From Prevotella sp. (GTDB lineage: Bacteria > Bacteroidota > Bacteroidia > Bacteroidales > Bacteroidaceae), in the NCBI GenBank assembly GCA_017442765.1, contig JAFRZC010000130.1, forward strand, positions 1 to 5,314: a stretch of DNA of 5,314 nucleotides, read 5' to 3'. Positions 1 to 5,314 of this stretch are shown here, piece by piece. A program made the translations under genes and the position numbers. The notes under the pieces are model-generated. The model searched no databases, had not been told where the DNA came from, and was given only the letters and a program-made list of their open reading frames with translations. The first letter of the stretch is position 1. The number at the start of each line of letters is the position of its first letter.

Positions 1-2524
1 GTATGGGGGCGTTGATGGCATTGCGCTCGGCAAAGTTGCGCACGGTGGCGTTGTGGGAGTTGATGTCGGGCAGGTAGCGGCGGCGGTGGAATAGGGTCTC
101 GGCATAGCCGCGCTCGCGGGCGGTCTGCTTGGCTTGCTCCATGTAGTCGTGTACCTGTGGGAAGGTCTCGAAATAGCCGTCGATGAGCTGGCGGGCTTCC
201 TCGCGCGGGATGTCTAACCGCTCGGACAGTCCGAACACGGTGATGCCGTAGATGATACCGAAGTTGGCACGCTTGGCTTTCGTGCGCTCGTCGCGGGTGA
301 CTTCGTCGATACCTTTCTTATATACGCGCGCGGCGGTGGCGGCATGGATGTCGTGACCTTCGCGGAAGGCACGGATCATGCTCTCGTCTTTGGAGAGGTG
401 CGCCATGACGCGAAGCTCTATCTGGCTATAGTCGGCGGAGAAGAAGAGGCTGCCCTCGTCGGGGATGAAGCACTTGCGTATCTCCTTGCCGTCCTCGCCA
501 CGCACGGGGATGTTCTGCAGGTTGGGGTCGGAGGAGGAGAGGCGGCCGGTGGCGGTGACGGCCTGGTTGAATGAGGTGTGGATGTGGCCTGTGCGGGGGT
601 TGATGAGCTTGGGAAGGGCATCGACGTAGGTGCCAAGCAACTTTTTTAACCCCCTGTGCGCGAGGATGTTGGCCACGATGGGATGCTTGCCCTTCAACTG
701 CTGGAGCACTTCCTCGGAGGTGACGAACTGGCCGGTCTTGGTCTTCTTCGGTTTTTCCACTATCTTCATCTGCCCGAAGAGAATGTCGCCCACTTGCTTG
801 GGCGAGGCGATGTTGAACTGCTGGCCGGCCTGTTGGTAGATGTCGGCCTCTATCTCGTGCATCCGCCGGGTGAAGAGGCGCGAGGTCTCGGCGAGCGCGT
901 CGGTGTCGATGCGCACGCCATGCATCTCCATATCGGCAAGGATGGGCACGAGCGGCATCTCGATGTCGGTGAAGAGCTGCTCGGCACCGGCCTCTTTCAA
1001 CTTGGGCAGGAGCACGTTGTAGAGCTGCAGGGTGATGTCGGCATCCTCGCAGGCATATTCATAGACTTCCTCGGGCTTGAGGTCGCGCATGCTTCGCTGA
1101 TGCTTCCCGCGCGGACCGATGAGCTCGTCGATGTGGATGGTCTGATAGCCCAGAAGGGTCTCGGCCATGTAGTCCATATTGTGGCGAAGCTCGGGCTGGA
1201 TGAGATAATGGGCAATCATGGTGTCGAACAACTGGCCGCGCAGCTCGATGCCATAGCGGCAGAGCACTTCCATGTCGTACTTGATGTTTTGGCCGATTTT
1301 CAGAATCTGCTCGTTTTCGTAAAGCGGACGGAAAATCTCGACCATCTGTTGGGCCTCGTCGCGATTTTCGGGAATGGCGACATAGTAGGCCTCGTGTTCC
1401 TTCACCGAGAAGCTCAAACCGACCAATTCGGCATCGATGGGTGACAAAGAGGTAGTTTCTGTGTCTAAAACGAGAATTTTTCCTGACAAAAATTTTTGGC
1501 AAATTTTCGACGCATCTTCCTGTGTATCAATGAGATGATACTCGTGAGGGTTCGATTTAACCCCCTTATAATTTAAAATTTTTGCATCAACTGTACTCTC
1601 GGGCGAAAATTCTGCAAAGAAATCGAGCTGAATATTATCAGTTTTTTGCGGTTTTACGGTTTTTTTAACAAATTTGTTTAAAAGTGTTCGGAACTCGAGT
1701 TCAGTGAAAATCTCCTCCAATTTCTCTTCGTCGGGGTCGGTGACTTTCAATTTTTCCAAATCGAGGTCAATTGGAACATCGGTTCGGATGGTGGCGAGAA
1801 ATTTTGACATGTTGATGTCATCGACTGCGTTCTCTATTTTCTCGCGCAACTTTCCTTTCACCTGGTCGGTATTGGCGAGCAGGTTTTCTACTGAGCCAAA
1901 TTCGGTGATGAGTTTCACGGCTGTCTTCTCCCCTACCCCCGGACAGCCGGGAAAATTGTCGGAGGAGTCACCCATCAGTGCCAAAAGGTCGATGACCTGT
2001 TTTGTCGATGAAATGGCATATTTTTGACAAACCTCGGCAGGTCCCATCTTTTCATAGCCGCCGCCATGACGGGGCCGGAACTGGAAGACATTGTCCTTGA
2101 CCAACTGGCCGTAGTCTTTATCAGGTGTGAGCATGTAGGTTTCTATTCCCTCCAGGCCTGCCTTTGTGGCTAAAGTGCCGATGACATCGTCGGCCTCAAA
2201 GCCGTCAACCTGTAAGACGGGAATATGCATGGCCGTGAGAATATCTTTGATAATCGGTACTGAAAGGCGAATATCCTCGGGGGTCTCCTCGCGCTGCGCC
2301 TTATATTGCGGATAGGCTTCGTCGCGAAAGGTCTTGCCGTGGTCGAAGGCCACACCAAGATGGGTGGGCTGCTCCTTGGTAAGTATCTCGTTGAGCGTGT
2401 TCATGAACCCCATTACGGCGGAGGTGTTCATGCCCTTGGAGTTGATGCGGGGATTCTTGATAAATGCGTAATAGGCGCGGTAGATGAGCGCGTAGGCATC
2501 GAGTAGAAATAATTTGTCGGTCAT
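1..2524 (-). CDS. polA: DNA polymerase I, 3' end cut off by the window edge
   Basis: Template-directed DNA synthesis, used in Okazaki primer removal and excision repair gap filling. The frame opens at ATG 2524-2522 (MTDKLFLLDAYALIYRAYYAF) and has no stop through 841 codons. Residues 1 to about 290 are the 5'-3' exonuclease (FEN-like): Asp9 in LLDAYALIYR, EADDVIG, and GDSSDN at 185-190 followed by a PGVGEKTA helix-hairpin-helix. A linker follows at about 290-345. The 3'-5' proofreading domain looks active: D354-T-E356 (Exo I), D417 in IKYDMEVL (Exo II), Y490-x3-D494 (Exo III). The polymerase domain shows TGRLSSSDPNLQNIP with Arg661, motif A DYSQIELR with Asp698, and the O helix with Arg747, Lys751, Phe755 and Tyr759-Gly760. 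Phe at 755 is the E. coli Phe762 position, so dideoxynucleotide discrimination is expected. Reading stops in NAINAPI, so motif C (VHDE) and roughly the last 80-90 residues lie outside. Divergent from the prenyl synthase gene. Confidence 0.98.
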   Translation of the reverse strand, partial: MTDKLFLLDAYALIYRAYYAFIKNPRINSKGMNTSAVMGFMNTLNEILTKEQPTHLGVAFDHGKTFRDEAYPQYKAQREETPEDIRLSVPIIKDILTAMHIPVLQVDGFEADDVIGTLATKAGLEGIETYMLTPDKDYGQLVKDNVFQFRPRHGGGYEKMGPAEVCQKYAISSTKQVIDLLALMGDSSDNFPGCPGVGEKTAVKLITEFGSVENLLANTDQVKGKLREKIENAVDDINMSKFLATIRTDVPIDLDLEKLKVTDPDEEKLEEIFTELEFRTLLNKFVKKTVKPQKTDNIQLDFFAEFSPESTVDAKILNYKGVKSNPHEYHLIDTQEDASKICQKFLSGKILVLDTETTSLSPIDAELVGLSFSVKEHEAYYVAIPENRDEAQQMVEIFRPLYENEQILKIGQNIKYDMEVLCRYGIELRGQLFDTMIAHYLIQPELRHNMDYMAETLLGYQTIHIDELIGPRGKHQRSMRDLKPEEVYEYACEDADITLQLYNVLLPKLKEAGAEQLFTDIEMPLVPILADMEMHGVRIDTDALAETSRLFTRRMHEIEADIYQQAGQQFNIASPKQVGDILFGQMKIVEKPKKTKTGQFVTSEEVLQQLKGKHPIVANILAHRGLKKLLGTYVDALPKLINPRTGHIHTSFNQAVTATGRLSSSDPNLQNIPVRGEDGKEIRKCFIPDEGSLFFSADYSQIELRVMAHLSKDESMIRAFREGHDIHAATAARVYKKGIDEVTRDERTKAKRANFGIIYGITVFGLSERLDIPREEARQLIDGYFETFPQVHDYMEQAKQTARERGYAETLFHRRRYLPDINSHNATVRNFAERNAINAPI

Positions 2525-2544
2525 AGATTTTCAATATTTTGCGG

Positions 2545-2577
2545 TAAAATTACGAAAAAAATGGCAGTATTCGCAAT
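2545..2577 (-). promoter_or_regulatory. Candidate Bacteroidetes-type promoter for polA
   Basis: On the minus strand TAATTTTA (2552-2545) matches the Bacteroidetes -7 consensus TAnnTTTG except at the last base. Upstream, ATTG (2577-2574) matches three of four bases of the -33 element TTTG, with a 21-bp spacer, which fits the usual 19-21. Transcription would start near 2538-2540, giving a leader of only about 15 nt. There is no Shine-Dalgarno before ATG 2524, only an A-rich leader, which is common in this phylum. Prediction from motif match only. Confidence 0.5.
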
Positions 2578-2585
2578 ATTTTGAG

Positions 2586-2593
2586 TAATTTTG
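2586..2593 (+). promoter_or_regulatory. Candidate -7 box for the prenyl synthase gene
   Basis: TAATTTTG is an exact match to the Bacteroidetes -7 consensus TAnnTTTG. A good TTTG is not visible at the expected -33 distance (about 2561-2566 reads ATGGCA), so the promoter is incomplete by motif. Initiation would fall at about 2598-2601, some 14 nt before ATG 2614. That position argues against the in-frame TTG at 2581 as the start codon, because it would lie upstream of the transcript. Confidence 0.45.
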
Positions 2594-2613
2594 TGGGAAA
2601 ATTATTGGTCAAT

Positions 2614-3591
2614 ATGGATTATTTATCAGCTATCAGAGAGCCGATTTCGGCAGAATTAGCCGATTTCATCGAGCTTTTTAGCCGTTCGTTGAGTCATGAG
2701 GACGGACTTTTGGGGCAAGCGTTAGAGCATATCAGACAACGTGCCGGCAAACGTATGCGACCGATGCTGATTCTGCTCATGGCTAAGAACTTTGGCAAGG
2801 TAAGCGATGTTACGCAGAATGCGGCTGTCGGTTTGGAACTGTTGCACACGGCATCGCTCGTTCACGACGATGTGGTCGATGAAAGCAGCGAACGACGCGG
2901 TCAGGCTTCGGTGAATGCCTCTTATGATAATAAGGTGGCGGTGCTCGTGGGCGACTACATCCTCTCTACGGCGTTGCTTCATGTGAGCTTCACCCATAAC
3001 GAGACCATCATACGCTATCTGGCTGAGCTCGGACGCACTCTAAGCGACGGTGAAATATTGCAACTATCTAATATACAGCGCTTTGATTTCTCTGAAGAGG
3101 TCTATTTTGATGTCATCAAACAGAAAACCGCCGCATTGTTTGAGGCGTGTGCCACCATCGGCGCTCTCTCGACAGGGGCTTCGGAGGAGGCGGTAGAGGC
3201 GGCGAGTTTGTTCGGACAGCAGCTGGGAATTATCTTCCAGATACGCGACGACATCTTCGACTATTATGACTCTAAGGAGATAGGTAAGCCTACGGGCAAC
3301 GATATGGCGGAGGGAAAACTTACGCTCCCCGTGCTCTATGCACTTAACACCTCGCGCTACGAGTCGATGACTACACTTGCACGAAAAGTGAAGGAGGGGA
3401 CTATAAATCCCGATGAAATCGCGGTTTTAGTTGATTTTGCCAAGGAGCGCGGCGGTATTGAATATGCTGAGCGGCGCATGAGGGAATATCACCAAGAGGC
3501 ACAACTGTTTATTGACAACCATGTCCCCCACCCCGCCATCCGCAAAGCACTGCAAGCCTACCTCGACTTTATGATAAAGCGGTCTGTCTGA
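2614..3591 (+). CDS. ispB: Trans-polyprenyl diphosphate synthase, probably long-chain (octaprenyl-type)
   Basis: Condenses isopentenyl diphosphate units onto an allylic diphosphate to build an all-trans prenyl chain, most likely the menaquinone tail. The 325-residue length is normal for the family. Visible motifs are GKRMRP at 45-50 (diphosphate binding), the first Asp-rich motif D85-D86-V-V-D89, Lys171-Thr172 in IKQKTAALFEA, and the second Asp-rich motif D212-D213-I-F-D216 in FQIRDDIFDYYD, followed by GKPTGND. The residues four and five before the first Asp motif are Ser81 and Ala80. These are small, so the chain pocket is not blocked by an aromatic side chain as in short-chain FPP/GGPP synthases; this is why I favour a long-chain product. 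I chose ATG 2614 over the in-frame TTG at 2581 because the family begins close to DYLSAIREPI and a -7 box lies in between. No clear Shine-Dalgarno is present. Divergent from polA, convergent with deoC. The class is secure; the exact chain length and the symbol are inferred. Confidence 0.93.
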   Translation: MDYLSAIREPISAELADFIELFSRSLSHEDGLLGQALEHIRQRAGKRMRPMLILLMAKNFGKVSDVTQNAAVGLELLHTASLVHDDVVDESSERRGQASVNASYDNKVAVLVGDYILSTALLHVSFTHNETIIRYLAELGRTLSDGEILQLSNIQRFDFSEEVYFDVIKQKTAALFEACATIGALSTGASEEAVEAASLFGQQLGIIFQIRDDIFDYYDSKEIGKPTGNDMAEGKLTLPVLYALNTSRYESMTTLARKVKEGTINPDEIAVLVDFAKERGGIEYAERRMREYHQEAQLFIDNHVPHPAIRKALQAYLDFMIKRSV

Positions 3592-3616
3592 CCATAACTG
3601 ATAAGCGCAGCATTCT

Positions 3617-3653
3617 AAAAGACCGTCTTTCGCATTCCGAAAGACGGTCTTTT
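3617..3653. terminator. Bidirectional intrinsic terminator between the prenyl synthase gene and deoC
   Basis: A perfect 16-bp inverted repeat: arm AAAAGACCGTCTTTCG (3617-3632), loop CATTC (3633-3637), arm 3638-3653. The A4 at one base and T4 at the other give a U-tract on either strand. It starts 25 nt after the prenyl synthase stop and lies 78 nt beyond the deoC stop, which is the right place to end both converging transcripts. The T-tract is short (four bases, inside the stem), so its efficiency is uncertain. Confidence 0.85.
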
Positions 3654-3678
3654 GAAACAAATTCCCTAGAGAATTTTA

Positions 3679-3699
3679 TGCGAAAGCTGGTCTTTCGCA
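3679..3699. repeat. Second hairpin in the convergent intergenic region
   Basis: Perfect 8-bp inverted repeat TGCGAAAG (3679-3686) / CTTTCGCA (3692-3699) around a 5-nt loop CTGGT. It has no T-tract on either strand, so it is not a classical terminator by itself. It lies 32 nt past the deoC stop and could protect the deoC mRNA 3' end or assist termination. Its right arm belongs to a 10-base string, GTCTTTCGCA (3690-3699), that also occurs in the main terminator (3625-3634). A smaller 6-bp hairpin (AAATTC 3659-3664 / GAATTT 3671-3676) sits between the two. Confidence 0.5.
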
Positions 3700-3731
3700 A
3701 ATCTGTTTGAAAGATTCTGATTCCCAAGTGG

Positions 3732-4676
3732 TTAGAAAAACTTGGTCTCCTCGCCCAAAAGTTCGCTCAGAAGGAGATTGGCCAGACGGCTGGTACCGAG
3801 GCGGAACCACTTGTTGGTGAGCCACTTCTCGCCCAACACTTCTTTTACAATCGTGTAATAAATCACGGCATCCATCACGGTGTTGATGCCGCCGGCTGGC
3901 TTGAAGCCAATCTGAATGCCCGTCTCGTCGTAGTATTCCTTGATGGCCTGACACATCACGTATGCGGCCTCGGGCGTGGCGGAAATCTTCTCCTTGCCCG
4001 TGCTCGTCTTGATGTAATCGCCACCGGCATACATCGATAAAATGGATGCTTTTTTTATGTTTGCAGCAGTTCCAAGGCAACCTGTCTCGAGGATTACCTT
4101 CATGGCGACATCAGGGCCGCAAGCCGCTTTCAGCTCGGCGATGTCGTCGCAGACTCCCTCATAATCGCCGGAAAGAAACTTGCCGACCGGCATCACAATA
4201 TCGATTTCTGTCGCACCTTCCTTCACGGCCAAGGCGGTTTCGGCAACTTTAACCTCTATCAATGCTTGTGAAGAGGGGAAACTGCCGGAGACACAGGCCA
4301 CTTCTACACCTTCCACCTCAAGTGTCTCACTCACAGTCTTGGCAAAGCAGGGATAGACGCAGATGGTGGCCAGATGGGGTAGGTCGGGATACTCGGCATC
4401 GTACTGATTTACACGTTCGGTAAAGGCCATCACGCTCTCGTCGGAGTCGGTAGTCTTCAGCGTGGTCAACTCAATGCTGCCCATGAGAAAACGCTTCACC
4501 TCGGGTGTGTCGTTCTGCGGTACTTTCTCCGCAATCAGTTGGCGCACAGCGGCTTGTACCGCAGCATCGTCAACATTCAGTTCATACTTACTGAGGGCAC
4601 TCTGTATCTTGCCCTCGTCGTGTGCGTGGTCGTGGTGCTGGCAGCCACACCCGCAGTGTTCATGATCGTGCATCAT
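3732..4676 (-). CDS. deoC: Deoxyribose-phosphate aldolase with a His/Cys-rich N-terminal tail
   Basis: Class I aldolase that cleaves 2-deoxy-D-ribose 5-phosphate to acetaldehyde and glyceraldehyde 3-phosphate in deoxynucleoside catabolism; cytoplasmic TIM barrel. The Schiff-base lysine is K223 in DYIKTSTGK, the second active-site lysine is K259 in IGFKPAGGIN, and the proton-relay Asp is D159 in TEIDIVMPVGKF. ICVYP at 105-109 corresponds to the E. coli Cys47 region. C-terminal FRLGTSRLANLL is the phosphate-side segment. At 314 residues it is longer than E. coli DeoC (259 aa), largely through an N-terminal helical region. Residues 1-20 hold seven His and three Cys (HDHEHCGCGCQHHDHAHD), unlike the rest of the protein. 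Two ATGs are adjacent (4676 and 4673) and either could be used. The next in-frame ATG is codon 65, inside the conserved domain, so the tail appears genuinely translated. The start lies 5 nt after the stop of the pyrophosphohydrolase gene, with no obvious Shine-Dalgarno, suggesting translational coupling. Confidence 0.97.
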   Translation of the reverse strand: MMHDHEHCGCGCQHHDHAHDEGKIQSALSKYELNVDDAAVQAAVRQLIAEKVPQNDTPEVKRFLMGSIELTTLKTTDSDESVMAFTERVNQYDAEYPDLPHLATICVYPCFAKTVSETLEVEGVEVACVSGSFPSSQALIEVKVAETALAVKEGATEIDIVMPVGKFLSGDYEGVCDDIAELKAACGPDVAMKVILETGCLGTAANIKKASILSMYAGGDYIKTSTGKEKISATPEAAYVMCQAIKEYYDETGIQIGFKPAGGINTVMDAVIYYTIVKEVLGEKWLTNKWFRLGTSRLANLLLSELLGEETKFF

Positions 4677-4681
4677 AATAA

Positions 4682-5008
4682 TTATGCTTTAAGTTTTGGA
4701 TTTTGTATATGTCTGAGGTTGTCTCTATTTGTCTTTTTCTGCAAATTTTTGCCGAATTCATCGGTTAAATCGACTCCTGTCTGATTGGCCAGGCAAATGA
4801 GCACCCATAACACATCGGCCATTTCCTCGCCCAGGTTTTCAGTCTCACCAGCCTTGAAACTCTGGTCTCCATATTTCCGGGCAATGACACGGGCCAGCTC
4901 ACCAACTTCTTCGGTAAGAACCGCCATGTTGGTTAGCTCGGAAAAATAGCGGACTCCGTATTTTTTTATCCACTGATCAACGATTTGTTGTGCTTCCTTG
5001 ATGGTCAT
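4682..5008 (-). CDS. MazG-like nucleotide pyrophosphohydrolase
   Basis: A 108-residue, single-domain member of the all-alpha NTP pyrophosphohydrolase superfamily (MazG/dCTPase type), which hydrolyses (d)NTPs to (d)NMP plus pyrophosphate. The metal-binding signature is visible: E33-E34-V-G-E37 (EExxE) in the first helix and E62-x-x-D65 in GEEMADVLWVL, separated by a loop with KYGDQSFKAGE. The single domain contrasts with the two-domain E. coli MazG (about 260 aa), so I give no symbol; the preferred nucleotide cannot be read from sequence. I place the start at ATG 5008 (MTIKEAQQIVDQW). An AAGGAA Shine-Dalgarno lies 8 nt upstream, and the alternative ATG at 5041 would add 11 residues that overlap dtd. 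The gap from the dtd stop is 5 nt, and to deoC 5 nt, so this is the middle gene of an apparent operon. Confidence 0.93.
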   Translation of the reverse strand: MTIKEAQQIVDQWIKKYGVRYFSELTNMAVLTEEVGELARVIARKYGDQSFKAGETENLGEEMADVLWVLICLANQTGVDLTDEFGKNLQKKTNRDNLRHIQNPKLKA

Positions 5009-5013
5009 AGCAT

Positions 5014-5314
5014 TTATTCCTTGTTTTTTGTATCTATGCAAATGGTTACCGGCCCGTCGTTGACTAGTGACACCTGCATGTCAGCTCCAAACGCACCAGT
5101 TTCTACATTTTTACCGATTTCATCGGAAATTCTTGAACAAAACAACTCGTAGAGCGGGATGGAATGGTCGTGCCCTCCAGCGCGAAACCATGAGGGGCGG
5201 TTGCCTTTCTTATATGAGGCAAAGAGGGTAAACTGACTGACTACGAGACAATTGCCGCCGACATCCTTGATGGAAACGTTCATCACGCCGTCAGCATCAG
5301 CGAACACGCGCAGA
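5014..5314 (-). CDS. dtd: D-aminoacyl-tRNA deacylase, 5' end cut off by the window edge
   Basis: Hydrolyses D-amino acids (such as D-Tyr) from mischarged tRNA, and by family knowledge also glycine from tRNA-Ala; a cytoplasmic homodimer that keeps D-residues out of proteins. The last 99 codons are in the window. Both family signatures are visible: SQFTLFA (codons at 5221-5238 for SQFTLF), matching the SQxTL active-site motif, and NDGPVT (5044-5061), matching the C-terminal NxGPxT motif. The order [55 protein letters not shown] follows the family throughout. Compared with the roughly 145-150 aa usual length, about 50 N-terminal residues, including the GP motif that fits into the partner subunit, lie beyond the edge. 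A GTG at 5307 could be mistaken for a start but is internal (LRVFAD continues upstream). First visible gene of the dtd / MazG-like / deoC set; its promoter is not in the window. Confidence 0.97.
   Translation of the reverse strand, partial: [99 protein letters not shown]
5017..5022 (-). promoter_or_regulatory. Ribosome binding site fixing the start of the MazG-like gene
   Basis: Minus-strand AAGGAA (5022-5017) sits 8 nt before ATG 5008 and overlaps the last two sense codons of dtd. It is the clearest Shine-Dalgarno in the window and supports the internal start over the upstream ATG at 5041. Confidence 0.6.

Noticed and set aside
656..1444. A 262-codon open frame on the plus strand inside polA
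   Set aside because: It is antisense to the well-conserved proofreading and polymerase domains of polA. Its length follows from the GC-biased codon use of polA, and its product (Leu/Gly/His/Asp-rich) shows no recognisable domain.
1059..1502. A 147-codon minus-strand open frame inside polA
   Set aside because: It lies in a different frame from polA over the same bases, is rich in Arg, His and Pro, and has no motif. The polA frame there carries the Exo I, II and III motifs.
2581..2613. TTG at 2581 as an upstream start for the prenyl synthase
   Set aside because: It would add 11 residues not typical of the family, and a good Bacteroidetes -7 box (2586-2593) lies downstream of it, so the transcript probably begins after this codon.
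3676..4080. A 134-codon minus-strand open frame over the 3' part of deoC
   Set aside because: It overlaps deoC out of frame across the catalytic lysines; it is a shadow of the real gene.
5009..5041. ATG at 5041 as the start of the MazG-like gene
   Set aside because: It would overlap the dtd coding end by 28 nt and add a non-conserved MHRYKKQGINA segment, whereas ATG 5008 has an AAGGAA at proper spacing.
5305..5307. GTG at 5307 as the dtd start
   Set aside because: The frame continues upstream to the window edge with family-like residues (LR before VFAD), and starting here would remove the N-terminal third of the enzyme.
1..5314. Mobile element, CRISPR array, defence or toxin-antitoxin system
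   Set aside because: I see no transposase or integrase motifs, no regularly spaced repeats and no target-site duplications. The MazG-like protein is a nucleotide hydrolase in a house-keeping gene set with no MazEF partners nearby.

Overview
The window looks like an ordinary chromosomal segment of a Bacteroidales bacterium, most likely Prevotella or a close relative. Three things suggest this: the DNA polymerase I and deoxyribose-phosphate aldolase sequences resemble those I know from that order; the promoter-like boxes match the Bacteroidetes TAnnTTTG pattern rather than the sigma-70 pattern; and most start codons lack a Shine-Dalgarno sequence. I made this assignment by recall and reading, not by a database search.

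Left half (1-2524, minus strand): nearly all of polA, encoding a three-domain DNA polymerase I. It runs off the left edge and lacks only its last stretch, including polymerase motif C. All 841 codons in the window are open. A short AT-rich divergent intergenic region (2525-2613) separates it from a plus-strand trans-polyprenyl diphosphate synthase (2614-3591), probably the long-chain enzyme that makes the quinone side chain. Each divergent gene has a candidate Bacteroidetes-type -7 box there.

Centre (3592-3731): a convergent intergenic region with a perfect 16-bp stem hairpin that can serve as a bidirectional terminator. It is followed by smaller hairpins that partly repeat its sequence.

Right half (3732-5314, minus strand): a tightly packed set of genes, transcribed in the order dtd (start beyond the right edge), a MazG-like nucleotide pyrophosphohydrolase, then deoC. 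The gaps are only 5 nt each, so they are probably cotranscribed from a promoter outside the window. The products are a D-aminoacyl-tRNA proofreader, a nucleotide-pool hydrolase and a deoxyribose-phosphate catabolic enzyme. All are house-cleaning or salvage functions, though a functional link between them is only inferred.

I see no mobile element, CRISPR array, tRNA, rRNA or defence system. The most unusual feature is a His/Cys-rich N-terminal tail on DeoC. The other findings are modest: repeats in the divergent promoter region, related hairpins in the convergent region, and a strong base-composition shift inside polA.
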